The notes under the pieces: generated by a model
The model's database searches: none
The model's input: only the letters and a program-made list of their open reading frames with translations
What the model was told of the DNA's origin: nothing
Translations under genes and position numbers: made by a program
Assembly (NCBI GenBank): GCA_023700785.1
Contig: JAMPYH010000049.1
Span: forward strand, 1 to 12,315
Direction: 5' to 3'
Origin: Candidatus Zixiibacteriota bacterium
Lineage (GTDB): Bacteria > Zixibacteria > MSB-5A5 > GN15 > FEB-12
Length of the DNA stretch: 12,315 nucleotides
Shown here: one piece after another, positions 6,770 through 12,202 of the stretch
How positions within the stretch are numbered: position 1 is the first letter of the stretch
Layout of the letters: the number at the start of each line of letters is the position of its first letter

Positions 6770-7260
6770 ACCGGCACAACCTCATGGTGCGCCTTGGCCC
6801 GGCAATGACAGAGCGCGACTGCCAGCGCGTCGGCGGCGTCAGGTGGTTCAGGGATCGAGGCAAGCCCGAGCGACGTGCGGACCATCCGCTGCATCTGGCT
6901 CTTGCTGGCCCGCCCATTGCCGGTAAGAGATTTTTTTATTCGGGTCGCCGAGTAGGAAACGACCGGCGTATGCGCCTCCGCCGCCTTGAGATAGATCACT
7001 CCCCGCACATGCCCCATGATCACCGCGGTAATGGGATGGCTATAATGCGAATACAGCTCTTCGACCGCAATGACATCAGGCTGATACTGCGCGATGATCT
7101 CGGAGATCTCACGAGCCACTTCACACAACCGGCGGGCAAACTCAGCCCGTGGGTCAGTTCGGACAACTCCCGCTTCGACCACCGAAGGTGAGTCGCTGCC
7201 GGCATCCAAAAGCCCGTAACCAGTGATTTGTAAGCCTGGATCTATTCCGAGAACGCGCAT
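6766..7260 (-). CDS. ruvC: Crossover junction endodeoxyribonuclease RuvC
   Basis: Dimeric resolvase that cuts Holliday junctions symmetrically after RuvAB migration. From the ATG at 7260 it is 164 residues, normal length. The RNase H-like active site is visible as D7 (GIDPG), E67 (VAVEELY), D141 and D144 (DAADALAVA). The middle stretch SHYSHPITAVIMGHVRGV differs from the E. coli type but keeps the G-x2-RGV core. The frame is open to an ATG at 7320, which would add 20 residues ahead of the conserved MRVLGIDPG; neither start has an SD. I prefer 7260 because family members begin there and a -10-like TATTTA lies 7 nt upstream. First gene of the resolvasome run; divergent from the MFS gene. Confidence 0.96.
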   Translation of the reverse strand: MRVLGIDPGLQITGYGLLDAGSDSPSVVEAGVVRTDPRAEFARRLCEVAREISEIIAQYQPDVIAVEELYSHYSHPITAVIMGHVRGVIYLKAAEAHTPVVSYSATRIKKSLTGNGRASKSQMQRMVRTSLGLASIPEPPDAADALAVALCHCRAKAHHEVVPV

Positions 7261-7295
7261 GTCGGAATAAATAGCGCCAGCCGTCTCAATATCAA
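7261..7295 (-). promoter_or_regulatory. Putative leaderless promoter of ruvC
   Basis: On the minus strand TTGATA (7295-7290), a 16-nt spacer, TATTTA (7273-7268), then 7 nt to the ATG at 7260. The predicted RNA start is at or next to the A of the ATG, in keeping with the missing SD. The last base of the -10 is off consensus. Confidence 0.4.
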
Positions 7296-7375
7296 TTAAA
7301 ATCTCTTGAAAAACTTTCATATGTGATTGCAGTATTCTAACTTGTGGAGACTGAAAGGAATGCGTTTATTGGCCG

Positions 7376-7405
7376 TTGGAGGTCAGTCGATAACTTCGAT
7401 ATAGT
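7376..7405 (+). promoter_or_regulatory. Putative promoter of the MFS gene
   Basis: TTGGAG (7376-7381), an 18-nt spacer, and TATAGT (7400-7405). RNA would start near 7412, leaving about 6 nt before the ATG at 7418. No SD is present. The rest of the ruvC-MFS gap (7296-7375) holds only weak hexamer matches. Confidence 0.35.
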
Positions 7406-7417
7406 TCCGTGCGCCTA

Positions 7418-8713
7418 ATGACACCACCTGCACGTCTTTTCAACCGGAATTTTTTCCTGCTCTGGCAGGGTCAGCTTATCAGCAAGATCGGCAACGAAGC
7501 GCACTATATCGCCCTGGCCTTTTGGGTTAAACATGCTACCGGCTCCGCCACCTTGATGGGAGCCTTCATGATGGCCGCCACCATCCCTCGGGTGATCCTG
7601 GGGCCATTTGCGGGCGCGTTCACGGACCGTCATTCGCGCCGAGGGATCATCATCGTCGCCGATATCATCTGCGGCATTTCCGTCCTCAGCCTGGCGCTGC
7701 TGCTCTGGCTACTTCCAGACGCGATCGACCTGTTGCTCTGGTGGATGTTTATCGTTACCGCCGTGGTGGCGACCGTCTCGTCTTTCTTCAGCCCTGCCAT
7801 GTCAGCCTCGATCCCCGATATCGTGCCACAGGAGAAGATCGCCGCCGCCAACTCGGCCGGAGCGGCGTCTAACCAGATATCCGGTTTCCTTGGGCTTGGA
7901 GTCGGCGGACTGTTGTATCGAGTTCTGGGCGCTCCGCTGCTCTTCTTCTTTGATGGACTCTCCTATGTGGTCGCCGGGTTCTTTTCGTCATTTGCGAAAA
8001 TCCCCCAGAAACTCCCCGAGAAAAGAGCAAATTGGCGGGAAACCGCCGCGCAGATACGCCTTGATGTAAAGGAAGGCTTCGCTTACGTCTGGCGCCAGCC
8101 CGGCTTGCGCGCCCTCTTTATCGCCGCCTCCGCGCTGAACTTTTTCTTCACTCCAGTTGCCGTTTTGCTCCCGTTCTTCGTGGAAGACACCCTTGGATCG
8201 ACTTCGGATTGGATGGGCTACATGCTGGCGGGCATGGGAGTGGGATCGCTTTTGGGCTATCTGGTGGCTGGCGCGATAAGGCTCCCGGGGCCGACCCGCT
8301 CCCGGATCATGATCTTCTCTATGATCGGCATGTCTATTCTGATCGGAGCTGTGGGACTGGTAGCGAATCCGGTGCAGGGACTCATCCTGCTCTTTTTCAC
8401 CGGCATTTTGAATGGCTATATCAATGTCAACCTCGCGACCGTATTGCAATTGACCACGCCCTCGGAGATTCGCGGTCGAGTCTTTGGCTTATTGGTCACT
8501 TTGAGCGCGGGATTGACGCCGATCGCGATGGGGCTCTCCGGCATCCTGGCTGACCTCGTCAGTCAGAATATCCCTTTGATCTTTGTCGGGTGTGGAGGCT
8601 TCGCCACGGCGGTCGTGCTGGCGGCTTCATTCAACCATAGTTTCAGGGATTATCTGGGCTTCGAGCCGCCGAAAGCGTCCCCTAACGGAGCAACTTCGGA
8701 AGGTCCGCAATAG
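7418..8713 (+). CDS. Major facilitator superfamily exporter (MFS_3/EntS-like)
   Basis: A 431-residue inner-membrane transporter with about 12 hydrophobic helices, resembling the MFS_3 group that includes enterobactin exporter EntS and macrolide-efflux-like proteins. The N-terminus (NRNFFLLWQGQLISKIGNEAH) and motif A (GPFAGAFTDRHSRRGIIIVAD, D and R conserved) are typical. A long cytoplasmic loop between the halves is seen around EKRANWRETAAQIRLDVKEGFAY. The second half repeats the glycine-rich pattern (MGYMLAGMGVGSLLGYL). The substrate cannot be inferred. Start choice is uncertain: GTG at 7409 adds three residues and the ATG is at 7418; neither has an SD. It is divergent from ruvC, and its last 32 bp overlap the convergent HAD gene. 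Confidence 0.88.
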   Translation: MTPPARLFNRNFFLLWQGQLISKIGNEAHYIALAFWVKHATGSATLMGAFMMAATIPRVILGPFAGAFTDRHSRRGIIIVADIICGISVLSLALLLWLLPDAIDLLLWWMFIVTAVVATVSSFFSPAMSASIPDIVPQEKIAAANSAGAASNQISGFLGLGVGGLLYRVLGAPLLFFFDGLSYVVAGFFSSFAKIPQKLPEKRANWRETAAQIRLDVKEGFAYVWRQPGLRALFIAASALNFFFTPVAVLLPFFVEDTLGSTSDWMGYMLAGMGVGSLLGYLVAGAIRLPGPTRSRIMIFSMIGMSILIGAVGLVANPVQGLILLFFTGILNGYINVNLATVLQLTTPSEIRGRVFGLLVTLSAGLTPIAMGLSGILADLVSQNIPLIFVGCGGFATAVVLAASFNHSFRDYLGFEPPKASPNGATSEGPQ

Positions 8714-9458
8714 AGTCGATTATCAAGTCTGGCTTAACCGTGGAGTCGGCGGTGATCCCTTCACGGAACTTGCCGGTTCGAACAAGTATCGCTCGAAGTC
8801 CGGCACGCTGGGCCCCGTCGATGTCGTTATACAGATCATCCCCAACCATCACGACTTGATCAGGCGGAAGTCCCAGATCATCAAGGGCAAGCCGAAAGAA
8901 CGACTCCGATGGTTTCCCCACGACCACAGCGGCTTTACCCGTCACATATTCTAATCCGGTGATGAATGCGCCTATGTCCATGCGCAACCCCTCCGCTACC
9001 TGCCAATATCTTCCTTTGTGCAAAGCCAGGAGAGTCGCGCCGTCCATGACCATGGCGAAGAGTCGGTTCATCAGTGGATAGTTCCAACCGTCGCCGATAT
9101 CTCCGACGACGATGTACTTAGGATGCCTGTCATCTTTGGGAAACTCCGCAAACTCTGAGGAAGTATTCGAATTAAGCACCAGGTGAATGGAAGGGCTTCC
9201 TTCATTACGAAGGAACCTGACTGCCGCGTGCGGCGCGGTGAAGATCTCGTCCCGGTCGAGCGATAACCCCATAGCGACTAACTCGGCGTGCATAGTCTGC
9301 AACGAGCGAGTTGTCGTATTAGTGGTGAAACGGCAGGGGATGTGGCGGGATCTTAGGAAACTGAGTGTCTCAGCGGCGCCAGGTATCGCCTGTTTGCCGA
9401 CATAAAACACGCCGTCGATGTCGAATAGGAATCCGCGAACCGCAGAAAGATCAAGCAT
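8682..9458 (-). CDS. HAD-IIA phosphatase, LHPP/HDHD2-like
   Basis: A 258-residue HAD phosphatase with a C2a cap, closest by eye to the LHPP/HDHD2 group and more distantly to NagD. Motif I FDIDGV carries both aspartates (D13, D15). Motif II is RFTTNTTTRS (about 43-52), the motif III lysine is K182 in VVGKPSESFF, and motif IV is MVGDDLYNDIDGAQRAG (D207, D208, D212). The cap includes the group-typical LLALHKGRYWQ and GAFITGLEYVTGKAAVV. The likely role is dephosphorylation of a small phosphorylated or phospho-amino compound in the cytosol; substrate unknown. No SD precedes the ATG at 9458, and GATATT stands 6 nt upstream. It follows the OmpA-family gene after 62 nt containing a GC-rich hairpin. 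Confidence 0.9.
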   Translation of the reverse strand: MLDLSAVRGFLFDIDGVFYVGKQAIPGAAETLSFLRSRHIPCRFTTNTTTRSLQTMHAELVAMGLSLDRDEIFTAPHAAVRFLRNEGSPSIHLVLNSNTSSEFAEFPKDDRHPKYIVVGDIGDGWNYPLMNRLFAMVMDGATLLALHKGRYWQVAEGLRMDIGAFITGLEYVTGKAAVVVGKPSESFFRLALDDLGLPPDQVVMVGDDLYNDIDGAQRAGLRAILVRTGKFREGITADSTVKPDLIIDSIADLPKLLR

Positions 9459-9469
9459 ACAGGAAATAT

Positions 9470-9507
9470 CGCGGGATCCGCCCTCGGCTTGCGTCGTGGA
9501 CCCCGCG
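9470..9507 (-). terminator. GC-rich stem-loop after the OmpA-family gene (possible terminator)
   Basis: In the minus-strand transcript CGCGGGGTCC (9507-9498) pairs with GGATCCCGCG (9479-9470): ten pairs including one G-U, with an 18-nt loop. On the plus strand the same position is an A-C mismatch, so the fold suits the minus-strand RNA. It begins 13 nt past the OmpA stop. It is followed by GATATTTCC rather than a U-run, so it may be a weak terminator or a 3'-end stabiliser. Confidence 0.45.
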
Positions 9508-9520
9508 AGGTAATTCAGAA

Positions 9521-10732
9521 TTATATTTTGACCAGCTCCACCCGGCGGTTATTCGCTTTCCCTTCGGGTGTGGTATTGGCGTCGATCGGCTTCGTCTCCC
9601 CCATCCCCTTGGGGTCGAGGCGGGAAGCATCGACCTTGTAGGTATCGACGAGATACTTTTTGACTGACTCCGCCCGCCGCTGAGAAAGTTCCAGGTTGGA
9701 GGCGTCGGAGCCATCGGAATCAGTATGCCCTTCGATCGCCAATTTTAACGCGGCGTCATCGGTAAGCATCGAGCCGATATCGGCAAGGGTCTTGTACGAC
9801 TCCCCTTTTATCTGGTCGGAGTTGACATCGAAATAGATCCCGTGCGTAACTATCTTGCCGCTTTCGTCAAGTTGCTCCCGCATTGTCTTCCCTCCCTCGG
9901 CAAAGCGGAAATTACGAATGAACAACTTCTCTTTCTCCAGGTCTCCATCGTCAGCATGGAATTTGATCAGGAAGGAGACGGGAGTAAAGCCGGCGGTGCG
10001 GGGGGCGTTGGCGACTCGCTCGTTGTCCACATAGCATTTGACCGAACTTTTGGTTACCATGACTCGAATAGTGTGGATCCCTTCTTTAAATGACTCGGGT
10101 AGCTTCTTGTCCGATATTCTCGATTCGTTCCCATTTTCGTCGGCCATAAAGAAGAGGGCACTCGTGTTGGTAAAAAGCTCCAGGTGCGCGGCGGCATATC
10201 CGTCAGCCCGCATTAAGCCTATCTGCAAGTTGTAGGCTCCGCCATACACGGCGGTGCGATTCAGGAATTCAAACTCCACCGTAAATTTTTCCGGGAGCTG
10301 GTTGACGTTGATCTTGGGGCTGATACCACCCCGGGCAGACGCCATGATCCAATTATCTTGCCCAACTTTCGCGATCTCAAATACGCCGCCATCCAGACTC
10401 CAGCGCGAGGGAAACTCCCCGAGCTCTTCGCCGGACAGATCGTCGTAGAATAGAACCGTCTGACCAGGCACATAATCAAACTTGGTGAATAGTTGGAACT
10501 GTTCTCCCGCGGGCGGAGGTGTCTTTGACTCTTCCCGCGAGCCATCCTCGTCGGCCCCGGCGGTCGTATCTTGCGCTTCCTCCTTCTTCACTTCCTCACC
10601 CGAGATCTTCTTCTCGACCGCTTTTTTGGCTTTGTCTTTCAGCTTGCCGAATTGGGCATTACTGGACTGCGGCAGGGCGATAGCCAGCGCCGTGCACAGC
10701 AACAGAAATAGAAGGATCCGTGCGTACTTCAT
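9521..10732 (-). CDS. Secreted OmpA-family protein with beta-sandwich module and peptidoglycan-binding C-terminus
   Basis: 403 residues from the ATG at 10732, which has AAAAGGA about 7 nt upstream and gives a clean Sec signal peptide (MKYARILLFLLL... cleaved near SNA-Q, residue 26). The in-frame ATG at 10819 would bury that signal and lacks support. Residues about 28-70 are Lys/Glu-rich (FGKLKDKAKKAVEKK) and then acidic. Residues about 78-275 look like a concanavalin/LamG-type beta-sandwich (VLFYDDLSGEELGEFPSRW, GIHTIRVMV, VKCYVDNERVA). Residues about 290-403 are an OmpA domain: IYFDVNSDQIK, IEGHTDSDG (GHTD about 335), LSQRRAESVKKYLV, KGMGETKPI and NNRRVELV, with the Asp and Arg that bind diaminopimelate. 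No beta-barrel is evident, so it is probably periplasmic or outer-membrane-associated, tethering something to peptidoglycan. I recall this architecture from Bacteroidetes/FCB proteins; function unknown. Confidence 0.9.
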   Translation of the reverse strand: MKYARILLFLLLCTALAIALPQSSNAQFGKLKDKAKKAVEKKISGEEVKKEEAQDTTAGADEDGSREESKTPPPAGEQFQLFTKFDYVPGQTVLFYDDLSGEELGEFPSRWSLDGGVFEIAKVGQDNWIMASARGGISPKINVNQLPEKFTVEFEFLNRTAVYGGAYNLQIGLMRADGYAAAHLELFTNTSALFFMADENGNESRISDKKLPESFKEGIHTIRVMVTKSSVKCYVDNERVANAPRTAGFTPVSFLIKFHADDGDLEKEKLFIRNFRFAEGGKTMREQLDESGKIVTHGIYFDVNSDQIKGESYKTLADIGSMLTDDAALKLAIEGHTDSDGSDASNLELSQRRAESVKKYLVDTYKVDASRLDPKGMGETKPIDANTTPEGKANNRRVELVKI

Positions 10733-10752
10733 ATCGTAATCCTTTTGAAGAA

Positions 10753-10775
10753 GGCAGAAGCTGATTGCCTCTGCC
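10753..10775. repeat. Small inverted repeat in the leader of the OmpA-family gene
   Basis: GGCAGA (10753-10758) and TCTGCC (10770-10775) flank an 11-nt loop, just upstream of the SD. The 6-bp stem is weak and its role is unknown. Confidence 0.3.
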
Positions 10776-10789
10776 CAAACCTTGTTGAT

Positions 10790-10819
10790 TCTATACCGCC
10801 AATGGAAGGCGGGCACCAA
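10790..10819 (-). promoter_or_regulatory. Putative promoter of the OmpA-family gene
   Basis: On the minus strand TTGGTG (10819-10814), an 18-nt spacer, and TATAGA (10795-10790), itself part of TATAGAAT. RNA would start near 10783, giving a leader of about 50 nt with an SD, unlike the leaderless layouts elsewhere in the window. Confidence 0.4.
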
Positions 10820-10844
10820 AACGTGTCGCGAAACAGGAGTGCGC

Positions 10845-11594
10845 TTAGGCCAGCTTCTCCATCAACTTCTCGTCGATATCGAAGTTGGAATAGACCTTTT
10901 GGACATCGTCATGCTCCTCGAGCGACTCGTACAGCTTCATCATCGAGGATGCTTCGGATTCGTTTGTCAACTTCACCGAGTTTTTCGCGTTCATCGTGAT
11001 CTCGGCTGAAAGGATCGGGATCTTCTTCGCTTCCAGCGCTTCCTTGACCGTCTCCAAATTCGCAGGGTCAGTGATTATCTCGATCGACCCGCCTTCGGTG
11101 GAAATGTCTTCCGCGCCGGCATCGATCGCGATCTCGGTCACCACCGCTTCATCGGCCTGCGATGGATCGACAGTGATTACGCCCTGCTTCTCAAACATCC
11201 AGGCGACACATCCCGCCGCGCCAAGGTTACCGCCATGTTTGGTCAACATGTGGCGGATCTCGGCGACAATTCGATTTTTGTTGTCGGTCATCACTTCAAG
11301 CATGATCGCGACACCGGCCGGACCGTAACCTTCGTACGTGATCGACTCATAGACCACACCCGGGAGCTGGCCGGTTCCCTTCAGGATCGCCCGCTTGATA
11401 TTGTCCGCCGGCATATTGACGCCTTTGGCGGCGGCGATGGCGGTTCTAAGTCGGGCGTTATTGACCGGATCGCCGCCTCCTTCGCGGGCGGCGACGGTGA
11501 TCTCTTTGATATGCTGGGTGAAGATCTTGCCGCGCTCCTGGTCAAGTTTCCCTTTTTTGCGCTTGATCGTTGCCCATTTTGAATGACCAGACAT
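10845..11594 (-). CDS. yebC: YebC/PmpR-family protein
   Basis: 249 residues, full length, cytosolic. The N-terminal signature MSGHSKWATIKRKKG, then RGKIFTQHIKEITVAAREGGGDP, NMPADNIKRAILKGTG, YEGYGPAGVAIMLEVMTDNKNR and GGNLGAAGCVAWMF, define the TACO1/YebC family. Members were first described as transcriptional regulators; more recent work links the family to translation of proline-rich stretches. The sequence here does not decide between them. AGGAGG lies 8 nt before the ATG, a strong SD. In many bacteria yebC directly precedes ruvC; here the OmpA-family, HAD and MFS genes intervene. Its promoter region carries an unusual dyad. Confidence 0.97.
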   Translation of the reverse strand: MSGHSKWATIKRKKGKLDQERGKIFTQHIKEITVAAREGGGDPVNNARLRTAIAAAKGVNMPADNIKRAILKGTGQLPGVVYESITYEGYGPAGVAIMLEVMTDNKNRIVAEIRHMLTKHGGNLGAAGCVAWMFEKQGVITVDPSQADEAVVTEIAIDAGAEDISTEGGSIEIITDPANLETVKEALEAKKIPILSAEITMNAKNSVKLTNESEASSMMKLYESLEEHDDVQKVYSNFDIDEKLMEKLA

Positions 11595-11641
11595 CGGTCG
11601 ATCCTCCTGACTCTATTCTCAAGTACGAATTGTCCAAGTTA

Positions 11642-11655
11642 CCCGGCATGCCGGG
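11642..11655. repeat. Perfect 14-bp palindrome at the predicted yebC transcription start
   Basis: CCCGGCATGCCGGG is its own reverse complement. It spans the predicted yebC start (about 11654) and shares GGG at 11653-11655 with the inverted repeat around the -10. It is a candidate operator or very short 5' RNA stem. Confidence 0.5.
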
Positions 11656-11675
11656 ATGTGAATCTAACACATCCC
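11653..11675. promoter_or_regulatory. Candidate operator: 8-7-8 inverted repeat enclosing the yebC -10
   Basis: GGGATGTG (11653-11660), a 7-nt spacer, CACATCCC (11668-11675), a perfect 23-bp dyad. The yebC -10 hexamer (11661-11666) fills the spacer. A dimeric DNA-binding protein here would occlude the promoter. The regulator is unknown. Confidence 0.5.
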
Positions 11676-11689
11676 CTCCACATTGGCAA
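11661..11689 (-). promoter_or_regulatory. Putative sigma-70-type promoter of yebC
   Basis: On the minus strand TTGCCA (11689-11684), a 17-nt spacer, and TAGATT (11666-11661). Predicted RNA start is near 11654, leaving a leader of about 60 nt with AGGAGG before yebC. This is the best-formed promoter of the window. Confidence 0.6.
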
Positions 11690-11715
11690 GTGGCGCGGTC
11701 AAGCGTAAATCAATG

Positions 11716-11750
11716 TTGCATTCGGACCTACCAAGCCTATATTCCGCCCC
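11716..11750 (+). promoter_or_regulatory. Putative leaderless promoter of the HIT gene
   Basis: TTGCAT (11716-11721), a 16-nt spacer, TATATT (11738-11743), then 7 nt (CCGCCCC, no purine-rich SD) to the ATG at 11751. The RNA would begin at or next to the A of the ATG. It shares hexamer and distance with ispD. Confidence 0.55.
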
Positions 11751-12080
11751 ATGCCCTGCGTTTTTTGCCGCATAATCAGCCGTGAAATACCGGCCAGGAT
11801 ATTTTTGGAGAACGACCAAGTCATTGTCATCGCGGATCACCGGCCCAAGGACGCGGTCCACCTGCTTCTCTTTCCGAAGGTCGAATATCGAAACTTCCAG
11901 CAGACCCCACCCGAGGTCCTGGACCTCCTGAACCAGACGGTCAAACTGGTGGTTGAGAGGCTTGGGATCGCCGACCACTACCGGCTGGTTATCAACAACG
12001 GGTACGGCCAGGAAGTTGACCACATCCACTACCACCTTCTCTCTAATCGGGGAGCGGACAAGCTGGTATGGCTGCCTTAA
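11751..12080 (+). CDS. HIT-family (Hint-like) nucleotide hydrolase/transferase
   Basis: A 109-residue histidine-triad protein of the Hint branch, which hydrolyses nucleoside phosphoramidates such as AMP-lysine; the cellular substrate is not known in most bacteria. The N-terminal CVFCRIISREIPA holds a CxxC pair (C3, C6) typical of zinc-binding members, and VHLLLFPK includes H37. The active site HIHYHLL (H91, H93, H95) follows YGQEVD; the middle histidine is the expected nucleophile. Length is normal. TAA is at 12078-12080. The gene is divergent from yebC across a 156-bp control region and is followed, same strand, by rpsU after 122 nt. No SD precedes the start, which appears leaderless. Confidence 0.94.
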   Translation: MPCVFCRIISREIPARIFLENDQVIVIADHRPKDAVHLLLFPKVEYRNFQQTPPEVLDLLNQTVKLVVERLGIADHYRLVINNGYGQEVDHIHYHLLSNRGADKLVWLP

Positions 12081-12117
12081 GTTTGGCGGCGAATTTGCGG
12101 AAATCCGTCAAAAACGG

Positions 12118-12179
12118 TTGACAAGCGTCGGGAATGTCCCGAAATTGTCGATATATAGTTGTCATATAGCACGTTATAG
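12118..12179 (+). promoter_or_regulatory. AT-rich promoter region of rpsU with repeated TATAG
   Basis: A consensus TTGACA (12118-12123) is followed 17 nt later only by GAAATT (12141-12146), a poor -10. A 6-bp inverted repeat, TCGGGA (12128-12133), ATG, TCCCGA (12137-12142), lies between them. Downstream, TATAG occurs three times (12154, 12165, 12175) at 11- and 10-bp steps, with TTGTCG and TTGTCA as possible partners. I cannot assign one -35/-10 pair. No intrinsic terminator for the HIT gene is seen in 12081-12117. Confidence 0.4.
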
Positions 12180-12202
12180 CCGATCGAAGGAGGTGACTTA
12201 GC

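Noticed and set aside
7360..7404. Possible 14-codon leader peptide (M-R-L-L-A-V-G-G-Q-S-I-T-S-I) upstream of the MFS gene
   Set aside because: The SD placement is poor, it overlaps the MFS promoter hexamers, and it has no attenuator structure after it.
7988..8449. 153-codon minus-strand frame inside the MFS gene
   Set aside because: The His/Arg/Gln-rich translation is typical of an antisense frame; the plus-strand membrane protein is clearly the gene.
9773..9784. GCCGATATCGGC, a 12-bp palindrome
   Set aside because: It lies within the OmpA-family coding sequence and fits ordinary codons; one such match in 12 kb is not remarkable.
10733..10819. Longer start for the OmpA-family protein at 10819
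   Set aside because: It would put 29 residues in front of a clean Sec signal peptide; the ATG at 10732 has the SD, and the extra stretch contains a promoter-like element.
12081..12202. Rho-independent terminator after the HIT gene
   Set aside because: Only short stems (CCGT/ACGG; TCGGGA/TCCCGA) without a following U-run were seen.
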